A stretch of 64,000 nucleotides of DNA from CAWJAP01 sp963834365 (GCA_963834365.1 CAWIBS010000039.1:124001-188000); one strand, 5' to 3'; positions 40,623-51,082 are shown, counted from the first letter of the stretch. The notes: generated from the letters alone by a model not told the origin. A program made the numbers and translations.

Positions 40623-40733
40623 GTCAATGATTGCGATACAATCCCCGGCCGAATCACTCGGGTCGGGACTGGAAGACGTGAGCGCCTCCTCCGCCGTGAC
40701 CGGGCCCTTCCCCGTCCGGGTCGGTATCTTCCC

Positions 40734-41450
40734 ATGAGCATCCCTGCTGCTTCGACCGCCGGCAGCGCTGCGGCGCTGTCTCTGCCTCAACGCTTCATCG
40801 GCATCCTGTTCTCGCCGAAGGCGACCTTCGAGTCGGTGGTCTCGTGGCCCCGGTGGGTGGGCATCCTGGCGCTGACGACCTCCTCTTCACAATTTTCCAG
40901 GGAGGATTGTTCATGTCGGAGGTCGGGCAGCAGGCGATGCTCGATCGAATGGCTGAACAGATGAGCGGCGAGCAGCTCAAGCAGATGTCGGCCAACATCC
41001 GCATCATCGCCATGGTGCAGACGGCGTCGATCGCTGGTGATCGGACCGCTGTTCGCGTCATGCTGCTGGCGCGGCATCTTCATGGGCGTCTTCACCCTGC
41101 TCGGGGGCACGGCGACCTACAAGCAGGTGCTCGCCGTGGTCGGCGCACGCGGGCGTGGTGTCGACGCGGGGGCATCTGTTCGGCCGTCCTCAACTAGTTC
41201 CGGGAGAGGATCGACGAGCGCCGACCAACCTCATGGTGTTCCTGCCGGGCTCGAAGAGAACAGCTTCCTCGGCGGGTTTCTGGGTACGATCGATCTGGTC
41301 TTCATCTGGTGGCTGTTCGTGCTCGCCATCGGGCTCGGCCGTGCTCTACCGGCGGCGCACCCAGCCGATCTTCCTGTCTGCTCATCGGCCGTCTACGCCC
41401 TGATTGCGTGCGCGGTGCGGTGCGTACAAGGCGCGTTTCCGGAGGTTGAT
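40734..41450 (+). CDS. Yip1-domain integral membrane protein, several frameshifts
   Basis: The ATG at 40734 gives a protein whose start (LPQRFIGILFSPKATFESVVSWPRWVGILALT) matches the Yip1/YIP1-family pattern common in Acidobacteria. Joining frames yields several membrane segments (for example IDLVFIWWLFVLAIGLAVLYRRR). At least five single-base errors interrupt it (near 40875, 41040, 41118, 41175 and 41250), so the exact residue sequence and the stop, taken as TGA 41448-41450, are uncertain. Its function is unknown. It directly precedes the HlyD-like gene and probably heads that operon. Confidence 0.55.
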
Positions 41451-41452
41451 AG

Positions 41453-42804
41453 GTGTCGCGCAAGAAGAAGATCATCATCGCGGTCGTGGTCCTGCTCGTG
41501 CGCGGCAGCGCTCGTCGCCGCCAACTTCACGCTGCGTCGCGAAAAGGGCAAGGTCGTCGCGACCGACAACATCCAGCGCCGGGATCTCGAGGCCGCTCGT
41601 GTCGGCCTCGGGCAAGATCCAGGCGCGGACGCAGGTCAACATCAGCTCCGACGTCATGGGCCGCATCACCGACCTGGCCGTCGACGAGGGTCAGCGGGTC
41701 AAGAAGGGCCAGTTCCTGATGCAGGTCGACCCGCGGACGCACCGGACCGCTGGCCGAGCGGTCGCAGGCGGGCCTCGGCGCGGCGCGGTCGCAGCTCGAT
41801 CAGTTCAAGGCCGAGCATCGTCATCGGCGCGCGAGAACCTGAACCTGTCGCGCGACAACCTGCGCCGGCAGAAGGAGCTGTGGGCGCAGCAGCTGACGAC
41901 CCGCGAGAGCCTCGACCGGGCCGAGAACGAGGTCAAGGTGCGCGAGGCGCAGCTGCGCGAGCAGGAGCAGGAGCTCTCGACGCAGGACCAGCGGATCCGC
42001 GAGATGCAGGCGACGCTCTCGGCGCCCAGTACGACCTCAGCAAGGCGCGCATCGAATCGCCCATCGACGGCCTCATCGTCCGACGCAACATCGAGCAGGG
42101 CGAGACGGTCGTCATCGGCACGATGAACAACGCCGGCACGGTGCTGCTCACCATCGCCGACATGTCGATCATCGAGGCCGAGGTCGAGGTCGACGAGACC
42201 GACATCCCGAACGTGCAGCTCGGCCAGGTGGCCAAGGTCCGGATCGACGCCATTCCGGACAAGACGTTCACCGGCAAGGTCACCGAGGTCGGCAACAGCC
42301 CGATCCAGACGACCGACCGCCGGCCAGACCGGCCAGACGGCGACGAACTTCAAGGTGACGATCACGCTCGACACGGAGATCGCCGAAGTGCGTCCCGGCT
42401 TCACCTGCACCGCCGACATCACGACGGCGACGCGGCAGAAGGCGGTGGCCGTGCCGATCCAGGCGATGGCCGTGCGCGAGCTGATCTACGACGACAAGGG
42501 CAACATCGTCCGGCCGCCGAAGCAGGAGGGCAAGCGCCGGCCGTCGGTCGAGCCCACGGCCTCGGCCGAAGAGCTCAAGCCCGGCCAGACGCGCAAGGAA
42601 ATGGAAGGCGTGTTCGTCATGCGCGGACGACCAGGCGTCTTCCTCCCGGTCAAGACCGGCATCGCCGGCGACAAGTACTTCGAGGTCCTCGACGGGCTGA
42701 AGGAAGGCGACAAGGTCATCACCGGCCCGTTCAACTCGGTCCGCGACTTGAAGGACGGCGATCAGGTGCGGCGGAGGGCCAAGAGGCGAGCGTACGGCTC
42801 CTGA
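41453..42804 (+). CDS. HlyD/MacA-like periplasmic adaptor (membrane fusion protein), several frameshifts
   Basis: GTG at 41453 (MSRKKKIIIAVVVLL) has GGAGG 7 bases upstream. A membrane anchor is followed by a lipoyl-like domain (ISSDVMGRITDLAVDEGQ, KGQFLMQVDP). An alpha-helical hairpin (ENLNLSRDNLRRQKELWAQQ, ENEVKVREAQLREQEQELS) comes next. The second lipoyl half and beta-barrel (KARIESPIDGLIVRRNIEQG, MSIIEAEVEVDETDIPNVQL) and a C-terminal domain ending near GPFNSVRDLKDGD complete it. At least five indels (near 41491, 41596, 41750, 41820, 42028 and 42320) split it. It would bridge an inner-membrane MacB-type permease and an outer-membrane channel. Confidence 0.8.
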
Positions 42805-42835
42805 GGGCGGCAGACGCCAGCGCCGCCGACCGCGC

Positions 42836-44061
42836 ATGCAGAAGTTCCTCGACGCGGTCTCGCTCGCGCTCTCGTCCATCTGGGCCGGAAAGCTCCGGTC
42901 CTTCATGACGGTGCTCGGCAACATCGTCGCGGTGACGTCGATCATCGCCGTGGTGTCGCTCATCCGCGGCATGGACGGCTACGTGTCGGATGCGATCCTC
43001 ACCGACGTCGGCGCCGGCACCTTCAAGGTCGAGCGCACCGGACCGACGACGAGCGAGGAGCAGGAAGAGAAGCAGCGCAACAACCCGCGCATCACGATGC
43101 GGGAGCTCGAGACCGTGCGCGGCGCCGGCGAGACGTCGTCGCCGTGATGGCGCAGGCGAACTCGGGCGCGCCCGGTCGTCTACCACGAGGAACAGCTCGA
43201 ATCGGTCCAGATTCGCGGCGTGTCGAAGGAGTACCTCGAGTTTGCCGGCTACGACCCGATCGAGGGCCGCGTCATCAGCCGGTTCGAGGTCGAGCGCGCG
43301 CGTCCGGTCGCCTATCTGGGCTGGGGCACCGCCGATCGGCTCTTCAAGGGCGCGAACCCGCTCGACAAGCTCATCCAGGTCCGCGGCGTCCACTTCCGCG
43401 TCGATCGGCGTCAACGAGGAGAAGGGATCGCTCTTCGGCAACTCGCAGGACGAGTTCATCGTCGTTGCCGCTCGAGAACTTCCAGAAGCTGTTCGGCTCG
43501 CGCCGCAGCCTCGAGCTGACGGTGAAGCCGCGCGATCCGCTGCAGATCGAGCAGACGATGGACGAGGTGCGCGTGGCGCTGCGGACGCAGCGTCAGCTCA
43601 AGCCGAAGGAGGACGACAACTTCGGCATGTACACGTCCGAGACGCTGATGAACCTGTTCCGCTCGTTCACGGCGGGCATCTTCGCGGTGCTGATCGGCGT
43701 CGTCTCGCTCTCGCTCGTCGTCGGCGGCGTCGTCATCATGAACATCATGCTGATGGTGGTGACCGAGCGGACGCGCGAGATCGGCCTGCGCAAGGCGCTC
43801 GGCGCCCGCAAGCGCGACATCATCTGGCAGGTCCTGACCGAGTCGACGACGCTTCGGTCGTCGGCGGGCTCGTCGGGACCACGCTGGGCTTCACGCTGGC
43901 GCTGATCGTGTCGCAGATGACGCCGATTCCCGGCCAAGGTCGAGGTCTGGTCGGTCGTCCTCGGCATCGGCATGACGGCGATCGTCGGCCTCTTCTTCGG
44001 CCTGTATCCTGCGATCCGCGCCGCGAGCCTCGACCCGATCGAAGCGCTTCGACGGGAATGA
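42836..44061 (+). CDS. MacB-like FtsX-type ABC permease (copy 1), several frameshifts
   Basis: Starts MQKFLDAVSLALSSIWAGKLRSFMTVLGNI, the usual opening of MacB-type permeases without an ATPase domain. A periplasmic core (MacB_PCD; VYHEEQLESVQIRGVSKEYL, FGNSQDEFIVVPLENFQKLFG) follows. The FtsX helices include GVVIMNIMLMVVTERTREIGLRKALGARKRDI. Its last residues are DPIEALRRE. About six single-base errors interrupt it (near 43130, 43178, 43405, 43465, 43852 and 43937). It lies 31 bases after the HlyD-like gene. It differs from the two later permeases in sequence. Confidence 0.78.
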
Positions 44062-44178
44062 GTCCAAATGACGAATGACGAATGACGAATTCGCCCGGCC
44101 GGGTCGCTCGCAGGGTTCAAGGATTCATCATTTGTCACTCGTAATTCGTAACTCGTAGCTCGTCACTCGTCACTTCCC
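44062..44178. repeat. Opposed short-word arrays, ATGACGA family
   Basis: Left arm: AATGACG repeated three times (44067-44092). Right arm (44122-44175): complementary words TTGTCACTCG, TAATTCG, TAACTCG, TAGCTCG, TCACTCG. The arms can pair over about 25-30 imperfect bases. It fills the gap between permease copies 1 and 2. Confidence 0.75.
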
Positions 44179-44180
44179 TG

Positions 44181-45465
44181 ATGCCTGGCATCCGCACTGG
44201 TCTGCTGACCGAAATCCTCGTGATGGCGCTCGACACGCTGCGCGCGAACAAGCTGCGCTCGGCGTTGACGATCCTCGGCGTCGTCATCGGGATCACGTCG
44301 ATCGTCAGCATGACGGCGCTCATCCGCGGCTTCGACGAGTCGTTCAAGGACCTGTTCCGGCAGGTCGGTCCGAACACGATGTTCATCCCGAAGTTCAGCT
44401 TCGTGAGCTTCTCGCAGGGCAAGGAGTTCCGCGACCTGATCAAGCGGCCGAACCTGACGATCGAGGACGCGCGGGCCATCGAGCGCTCGCCGCTGATCGA
44501 CAGGTGTCGCGATGCAGGTGGGCGGCGGCCCGGGAGCCGGCCGGAGCGGCTCACCTATGCGAGCCAGGCCACCAAGCGCATGGGGGTCATCGGCGTCAGC
44601 GCGAACTTCGGCGAGACCAACTCGATCCCGATGGAGGCCGGCCGCAGCTTCACCGAGACGGAAGTCGATCGCCGTCGCAACGTCATCATCCTCGGCAACG
44701 CGCCGGCCCAGCGTGCTCTTCCCCAACGTCGATCCGATCGGCAAGCGCGTGCGCGCCGGGCAGGCACGAGTACACGGTCGTCGGCGTGTTCGGCAAGCGG
44801 CCCAACCCGTTCGGCGGCAGCCAGGCCGACGAGTTCGCGATCATCCCGTGGACGACGTGGCAGAAGGCCTACGGCGCCGACGCGTTCCGCATCTTCGGCG
44901 TCGTCCACCGCGACGTGGCGATCATCGCGATTCCGCGCGAAGACGTCCCGCGGCCGACGCGATGCGCGAGGTCGAGGAGATCATGCGGTCGCGCCACGGG
45001 CTGCGCCTGGATCAGGAGAACGACTTCGACATCGGGACGCAGGACGCGCTGTTCAAGTTCTGGGAGCAGCTGAGCCGGGCGATCTTCCTCGCGCTGGTCG
45101 TGATCTCGTCGATTGCGCTGATGGTCGGCGGCATCGGCGTGATGGCGATCATGATGATCAGCGTCACCGAGCGGACGCGCGAAATCGGCGTGCGCAAGGC
45201 GCTCGGCGCACGCAGCCGCGAGATGCTCTGGCAGTTCCTGCTCGAGGCCGCGTTCCTGACCTCGGTCGGCGGCGTCATCGGGATCGTGCTCGGCGCCAGC
45301 ATCGGCTGGCTGATCAACATCCTCTCGGGCTTCCCGATCTCGATGCCGTGGTGGTCGTTCGCGATCGGCCTCGGCTTCTCCGCCGCCGTCGGCATCTTCT
45401 TCGGCATCTTCCCGGCGTTCAAGGCCGCGAGGCTCGACCCGATCGAAGCGTTGCGATACGAGTGA
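44181..45465 (+). CDS. MacB-like FtsX-type ABC permease (copy 2), several frameshifts
   Basis: MPGIRTGLLTEILVMALDTL then RANKLRSALTILGVVIGITS open the protein. The periplasmic core includes ERLTYASQATKRMGVIGVSA and RRRNVIILGNAPAQ. The FtsX part reads MMISVTERTREIGVRKALGA and ends LDPIEALRYE. Single-base errors occur near 44505, 44540, 44713, 44763 and 44955. It is nearly identical to the next gene, indicating a recent tandem duplication. No Walker motifs are present, so it needs a separate ATPase. Confidence 0.78.
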
Positions 45466-45473
45466 AGCAGCGG

Positions 45474-45545
45474 CAGGAGGCTTCAGCCCCGCCAGAGCGC
45501 CTGTATTGTCACGGCTTGCGCGGCCCTGAAGGGCCCGCCCTCCTG
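45474..45545. repeat. REPIN-like element, decayed left hairpin
   Basis: Outer ends CAGGAGG and CCTCCTG are inverted. The right hairpin GGGCCCTTCAGGGCC-type stem (GCGGCCCTGAAGGGCCCGC) is intact. The left one (GGCTTCAGCCCCGCC) has lost part of its 5' arm. It lies between permease copies 2 and 3. Confidence 0.7.
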
Positions 45546-45582
45546 GTCGTTGGTAGCTGGTAGTTGGTCACTGGTAGCTGTC
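45546..45582. repeat. Short-word array, GGTAGTTGG family
   Basis: GTCGTTG, GTAGCTG, GTAGTTG, GTCACTG and GTAGCTG follow one another up to the ATG of permease copy 3. Complementary in sense to the ACCAACT arrays elsewhere. Confidence 0.7.
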
Positions 45583-46869
45583 ATGCCCGGAATCCGCGCG
45601 GGCCTGCTGGCCGAGATCCTCGTCATGGCGCTCGACACGCTGCGCGCCAACAAGATGCGCTCGGCGCTGACGATCCTCGGCGTCGTCATCGGGATCACGT
45701 CGATCGTCAGCATGACCGCGCTCATCCGCGGCTTCGACGAGTCGTTCAAGGACTGTTCCGCCAGGTCGGGCCGAACACGATGTACATCGAGAAGTTCGGC
45801 CTCGTGAGCTTCTCGCAGGGCAAGGACTTCCGCGACGTCATCAAGCGCCCGAACCTGACCATCGAGGATGCGCGCGCGATCGAGCGGTCGCCGCTCGATC
45901 GCAGACCGTGGCGCTGGAGCTCGGCGGCGGCGTCGCGCCCCGACAGGAGCGGCTGACCTATGCGAGCCACGCCACCAAGCGGATGGTCGTCATCGGCGTG
46001 ACCGCCAACTGGGGCGACGACCAACTTCATTCCGATGGAGGCCGGCCGCGTGTTCACCGAAGCCGAGGTCGAGCGCCGCCGCCACGTGATCGTGCTGGGC
46101 AATGCGCCGGCGCGGGTGCTCTTCCCCAATGTCGATCCGATCGGCAAGCGCGTCCGCGCGGGACGGCACGAATACACGGTCGTCGGCGTCTTCGGCAAGC
46201 GCGTCCGAACCCGTTCGGCGGCACCGGCTTCGACGAGTTCGCGGTCGTGCCGTGGACGACCTGGCAGAAGGTCTACGGCACGGACGGATTCCGCATCTTC
46301 GGCATCGTGCATCGCGACGTGAGCATCGTCGCCGTGCCGCGCGAAGAGGTGCCGCGCGCGGACGCCATGCGGGAAGTCGAGGAGATCATGCGGTCGCGGC
46401 ACGGCCTGCGGCTCGATCAGGAGAGCGACTTCGACATCGCCACGCAGGACACGCTGTTCAAGTTCTGGGATCGGCTCAGCAGGCCATGTTCCTCGCGCTC
46501 GTCGTCATCTCGTCGATCGCGCTGATGGTCGGCGGCATCGGCGTGATGGCGATCATGATGATCAGCGTCACCGAGCGGACGCGCGAGATTGGCGTCCGCA
46601 AGGCGCTCGGCGCCCGCAGCCGCGAGATCCTCTGGCAGTTCCTGCTCGAAGCGGCGTTCCTCACCTCGGTCGGCGGCGTCATCGGCATCGTGTTCGGCGC
46701 CGGCATCGGCTGGCTGGTCAACATCCTCTCGGGCTTCCCGATCTCCATGCCCTGGTGGTCCTTCGCCATCGGCCTGGGCTTTTCGGCCGCGGTCGGCATG
46801 TTCTTCGGCATCTTCCCCGCGTTCAAGGCGGCCAGGCTCGATCCGATCGAGGCGCTGAGGTACGAATAG
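45583..46869 (+). CDS. MacB-like FtsX-type ABC permease (copy 3, tandem duplicate of copy 2), several frameshifts
   Basis: The start MPGIRAGLLAEILVMALDTL and the whole C-terminal FtsX region match copy 2 almost residue for residue. The periplasmic core differs more (FGGTGFDEFAVVPWTTWQKVYG against FGGSQADEFAIIPWTTWQKAYG). Single-base errors occur near 45753, 45897, 46020, 46205 and 46485. Ends LDPIEALRYE. The two may form a heterodimeric permease, or the duplication may still be neutral. No ATPase gene follows. Confidence 0.78.
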
Positions 46870-46882
46870 CATGCGAGGCACG

Positions 46883-46925
46883 ACTCCATTCGAGTCGAGT
46901 CGATGAGTCGTGAGTCGATCGACGG
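46883..46925. repeat. Short-word array, GAGTCGA
   Basis: CGAGTCGAGTCGATGAGTCGTGAGTCGATCG, in pieces, consists of degenerate GAGTCG words just after permease copy 3. The rest of the 235-base gap before the EF-G-like gene shows no gene and no clear promoter. Confidence 0.5.
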
Positions 46926-47104
46926 CTTTCGGCTATGACAGCTTGATCGTCGACCGACCTCCCTAGGCAGTCTGCGGGTCCGCCGCCCCGCATCGAGTCC
47001 CTTGCAGCGTATCCGATAGGTTGCCGCCTTGCCGTGCGATCCTGCAGGCCGTCGACCGCCGACTCACACAGAGGAGCGGCGGCGTCGCGCGAGGATCGCG
47101 CCCC

Positions 47105-49218
47105 ATGAGAGTCTTCGACGCCCCGTCCATCCGCAACGTCGCCCTCGTCGGTCATTCCGGCGCCGGCAAGACGCAGCTCGCGAGCGCCCTGCTGTTCGAC
47201 GCGGGCGTCGTGAACCGCCTCGGGAAGGTCGACGAGGGCACCACGGTCACCGACTACGACGACGAGGAGATTGCCCGCAAGCACACGCTCGGATCGAGCC
47301 TCGCGTGGCTGGAATGGAACAAGACCAAGGTCAATCTCGTCGATACGCCGGGGATGGCGAACTTCCTGAGCGACACGCGGGGCGCGCTGCGCGTCACCGA
47401 TGCCGCCCTCGTGGTCGTGGACGCGGTCGCGGGAGTGCAGGTCCAGACCGAGGCGGTGTGGCGGCTGGCCGACGAAATCGCCCTGCCGCGCCTCGATCGT
47501 GGTCAACCGGTTCGATCGCGAGCGCGCCAGCCTCGAGCGCTCGCTGGAGTCGCTGCGCAGCACGTTCGGCCGGACGGTGGTGCCGATCACCATCCCGATC
47601 GGGCAGGAACGGGACTTCCGCGGCGTCATCGACCTGGTCTCGATGAAGGGGTTCACGTTCAAGACGGATGGCAGCGGCGCGATGACGGCCGGGGAGATTC
47701 CCGGCGGAGCAGGCCGCGGAAGCACAAGCGGCGCGCGATGCGCTGGTCGAGCTGATCGCGGAGGCCGACGATGCGCTGATGGAGCGGTTCTTCGAGGAGG
47801 GGACGCTCACCAACGAGGAGGTCGACCGCGGGGCTGCGCCGCGGCGATCGCCGCAGAGCAAGCTCTTCCCCGTCCTCTGCACCTCGGCGCTGACCAACGT
47901 CGGCATCCAGCCGCTCCTCGACGCCCTCGTCGCCTACGCGCCGTCGCCGGCCGATCGTCCGTTCCCGGCCGTCCGCCGCGACGGCAGCGGCGACCATCGA
48001 GGTGCCCGCCTCGAAGTCCGCGCCCTACTCGGCGTTCGTCTGGCGCACGGTCGCCGATCCGTTCGCCGGCCGCATCACGCTGTTCCGCGTCGTCTCCGGC
48101 TCGCTCAAGACGGATTCGACGGTCAACAACGTCACCCGCGACACGCAGGAGCGGCTCGGACACCTGCTCGTCCTGCAGGGCAAGACGCACACGGCAGGTT
48201 CCCGAGCTCGAAGCCGGCGACCTCGGTGCGGTGGCCAAGCTGAAGGAGACGCAGAGCGGCGACACGCTCGCCGACAAGCAGACGCCCTTCACCTTCCCGA
48301 AGCTGGTGTTCGCCGAGCCCGTGCTCTCCTACGCCATCGAACCGAAGACGCGCGGCGACGAAGAGAAGATCAGCACGGCGCTCCACCGGCTCCGGGAGGA
48401 GGATCCGACCGATCCACTACAGCCGCGATCCGCAGACGAAGGAGTCGCTGCTCTCGGGCCAGGGCCAGCTGCACATCGAGGTCACCGTCGCCAAGCTGAG
48501 ACGGCGCTTCGGCGTCGAGGTCACGCTCAAGCTCCCGCGCATTCCCTATCGCGAGACGATCACGATGCCCGCCGACGCCCACGGCCGGCACAAGAAGCAG
48601 ACCGGCGGCCACGGCCAGTTCGGCGACTGCAAGATTCGCGTCGAGCCGCTCCCGCGCGGCAAGGACTTCGAGTTCGTGGACGAGATTTTCGGCGGCTCCA
48701 TCCCGCGGCAGTTCGTGCCCGCCGTCGAGAAGGGCATCCAGGACGCCCGGATGCGCGGCTACCTGGCCGGCTATCCGATGGTGGACTTCCGCGCCACGGT
48801 CTACGACGGGTCGTTCCATCCCGGTCGACTCGAACGAGCTCTCGTTCAAGATGGCGGGCTCGCTCGCCTACAAGGACGCGATGTCGAAGGCCCGTCCGAC
48901 GATTCTCGAGCCGGTGATGAACGTCGAGGTGCAGGGGCCCAGCGAGTACGCGGGCGACCTGATGGGCGACCTCAACAGCCGGCGCGGGCCGCATCGCGGG
49001 CATGGACACGCGCGGCGCGATGACCATCATCCGCGCGCAGGTGCCGATGTCCGAGATGCTCACCTACGAGCAGCACCTCACGTCCGCCACCGGCGGACGC
49101 GGGGCCTACTCGATGGACTACTCACACTACGAAGAGGTGCCCGTCCCACCTGCAGTCGAAGATCATCGCCCAGGCCAAGGCGGAGCGGGCTGGCGTCGAA
49201 GTGGAGGAGATGGAGTAG
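47105..49218 (+). CDS. Elongation factor G-like GTPase (FusA2 type), many frameshifts
   Basis: MRVFDAPSIRNVALVGHSGA starts the GTPase domain. G1 is GHSGAGKT, G3 DTPGMANF and G4 VNRFD, with a G5 region TSALTNVG. EF-G domains II-V follow (FVWRTVADPFAGRITLFRVV; GQGQLHIEVTVAKLRRRFGV; PVMNVEVQGPSEYAGDLMGD; ending KAERAGVEVEEME). It lacks features of the main EF-G and resembles the shorter EF-G-like proteins of unclear function. At least nine indels split it (near 47495, 47700, 47830, 47990, 48197, 48409, 48829, 48987 and 49147); all those I resolved fit one extra G or C. The true fusA is expected elsewhere. Confidence 0.8.
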
Positions 49219-49328
49219 GACGGCGACCGAGCTCCGAAGTACGCAGGCTACGCAGTCTGACCCGAAGTCGCGGCGAGCGACCAGCCGACCTTGCGTCGCT
49301 GACGCTCGTCGCTGCGTACTGCCGTGAG

Positions 49329-49892
49329 CTACTCGTCCGTGCGTCTTCTTGCGGGCGCGAGGCTTCCTCGGGCGCCTCGCTCTCGGCAGCGGCCTTCGGC
49401 GAGTCGGCCTTCTTGCCGCGCAGCCGGTCCGCGGCGGCGCGCAGACGTCCGCGGACGCCGGCCGCGCTTCTGCGACGCCTGGGGCGTGTCCTTCTCGAGG
49501 TTCGGGTTGTACTCGCTCCCGACCAGCTCGACCTGCGCCATGTCGGCGCTGTCGCCCCGCCGGGGCCCGATCTTCAGCAGCCGCGTGTAGCCGCCAGGAC
49601 GCTTCTCGAACCGGGGCGCGATTGATTCGAACAGCTTCGAGACGACCGCCGTGTCAGCGAGATCGCGCGACACGAGCCGGCGCGCGTTCATCGTCTTGAC
49701 CGAGTCGTTGGTCGCCAGGCCGCGCTTGGCGACGGTGATCAGCCGCTCGACGAACGGCCGAAGCTCCCGCGCCTTGGGCACGGTGGTCTCGATCCGCTCG
49801 TGCCGCAGCAGGGCCTGCGCCTGGTTGCGCAGCAGCGAGATGCGGTGCTCGGTGACGCGACCGAGCTTGCGATGGGCTACTCGATGTCTCAT
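49329..49892 (-). CDS. rplQ: 50S ribosomal protein L17 with extended C-terminus
   Basis: The ATG at 49892 gives MRHRVAHRKLGRVTEHRISL, the classic L17 start, and the family core runs to about residue 120 (YTRLLKIGPRRGDSADMAQV). The remaining ~65 residues are a charged tail. The frame may be shifted after QASQKRG, where an alternative frame gives KKADSPKAAAESEAPEEASR, so the true stop is uncertain. L17 lines the 50S subunit near the exit tunnel. It is the last gene of the ribosomal superoperon and converges with the EF-G-like gene. Confidence 0.9.
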   Translation of the reverse strand: MRHRVAHRKLGRVTEHRISLLRNQAQALLRHERIETTVPKARELRPFVERLITVAKRGLATNDSVKTMNARRLVSRDLADTAVVSKLFESIAPRFEKRPGGYTRLLKIGPRRGDSADMAQVELVGSEYNPNLEKDTPQASQKRGRRPRTSARRRGPAARQEGRLAEGRCRERGARGSLAPARRRTDE

Positions 49893-50095
49893 GGCTACGA
49901 CCTGGGCGACTCGGCGACTGGGCGACTCGGCGACTGGAGCGACTGGGCGTTGGACCACTAGGCGGTTGGGCGAACAGGCTACCGGGCTACTGAGTGGGTG
50001 GATCCCGAGCTCTTGGTTGGCCAGTCCCGTCCCCAAGTCGCCCAGTCGTCCCCAGTCCCCGAGTCGCCCAGTCCCCTAGTCGCCCAGTCCCCTGG
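49893..50095. repeat. Opposed short-word arrays, GACTGGGC family, between rplQ and rpoA
   Basis: Left arm (49901-49985): GGGCGACTCGGCGACT words. Right arm (50019-50095): complementary CCCAGTCG/CCCCAGTC words, about eight copies. The middle ~35 bases are unrelated. The pair could form a long hairpin in the rpoA-rplQ message. Same word family as 33.4 and 62.2 kb. Confidence 0.85.
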
Positions 50096-51082
50096 TCATT
50101 CGGACTGCTGTGCCGCTGGCTGATCCATCCGCATGCCGAGGCTCAGGCCCATCCCCTGCAGGATCTCCTTGATCTCGTTCAGCGACTTGCGGCCGAAGTT
50201 CTTCGTCTTCAGCATCTCGGCTTCGGTCTTGCTGACGAGCTCGCGCAGCGTGCGGATGTTCGCGTTCTTCAGACAGTTGTAGGAGCGCACCGAGAGCTCG
50301 AGCTCCTCGACGCTCTTGTCGAGGTTCTCGTTGCTCGACGAGTTCGCCTGTTCGCTCGAGGCCTCGCCCTCCTCATCGTCGCCGTCTCGCCGACGCCGAC
50401 GAAGATGTCGAGATGCTGGCGCACGAGCCGGGCGGCGAGCGACAGCGACTCGGCCGGGCCGACCGCGCCGTTGGTCCAGATGTCGAGGGTCAGCTTGTCG
50501 TAGTCGGTGTTCTGGCCGACGCGCGCCGCCTCGACGAGATAGTTGACCTTCTTGACCGGCGAATGCACCGAGTCCACGGGAATCCAGCCGATGCCGAGGT
50601 CCTCGTCGAAGTTCTTGTCCGCCGACACGTAGCCGCGGCCGCGCTTGATCCGCAGCTCCATGTGCAGCTTGCCCTTCTCGGCCACCGTCGCGATGTGGGC
50701 GTCCGGCTCGAGGATCTCGACGTCCTGGTCGACCTCGATGTCGCGCGCACGCACCTCGCCGGACTTGTCGACGCGCACGTACAGCGTCTTGACCTCGTCG
50801 GTGTGCAGCTCGATCGGAATCTGCTTCAGATTGAGGATGATGTCGGTCGCATCCTCGACGACGCCCGGAATCGGCGAGAACTCGTGCTGGACGCCGTCGA
50901 TCTTCACCGCCGTCACCGCCGCGCCCTCGATCGACGACAGGAGCACGCGCCGCAGCGTGTTGCCCACCGTCGTCCCGAACCCGCGCTCGAACGGCTGCGC
51001 GTAGAACCGGCCGTAACCGCTCCGTCGCGGTCTCACGCTCGAACTCGAGGCGCTTGGGACGCTGGAAACCCTTCCACAGCAT
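50096..51082 (-). CDS. rpoA: RNA polymerase alpha subunit, two frameshifts
   Basis: Starts MLWKGFQRPKRLEFE. The N-terminal assembly domain has ERGFGTTVGNTLRRVLLSSIEG and the alpha-CTD has LSVRSYNCLKNANIRTLREL and GRKSLNEIKEILQGMGLSLG, which contacts UP elements and activators. One extra base near 51020 and one missing base near 50395 break the frame and cancel in length; the corrected protein is 328 residues. Both errors lie in an essential gene, which argues strongly against real mutation. The gene stands between rpsD and rplQ as usual. Confidence 0.95.
   Translation of the reverse strand: MLWKGFQRPKRLEFERETATERLRPVLRAAVRARVRDDGGQHAAARAPVVDRGRGGDGGEDRRRPARVLADSGRRRGCDRHHPQSEADSDRAAHRRGQDAVRARRQVRRGACARHRGRPGRRDPRAGRPHRDGGREGQAAHGAADQARPRLRVGGQELRRGPRHRLDSRGLGAFAGQEGQLSRRGGARRPEHRLRQADPRHLDQRRGRPGRVAVARRPARAPASRHLRRRRRDGDDEEGEASSEQANSSSNENLDKSVEELELSVRSYNCLKNANIRTLRELVSKTEAEMLKTKNFGRKSLNEIKEILQGMGLSLGMRMDQPAAQQSE

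Larger units (their letters stand above)
40341..40733. other. Divergent intergenic region (393 bases)
   Basis: No gene is supported. It holds a short-word array (40365-40438), a perfect 9-bp hairpin (AGCCGGCCC with GGGCCGGCT, 40518-40540) and a possible promoter for the Yip1-family gene at 40592-40622. Confidence 0.6.

Noticed and set aside
50096..51082. rpoA as a pseudogene or programmed frameshift
   Set aside because: The gene is essential; the two breaks lie at ordinary G/C-rich positions without slippery heptamers, and the same error type is found throughout the window.
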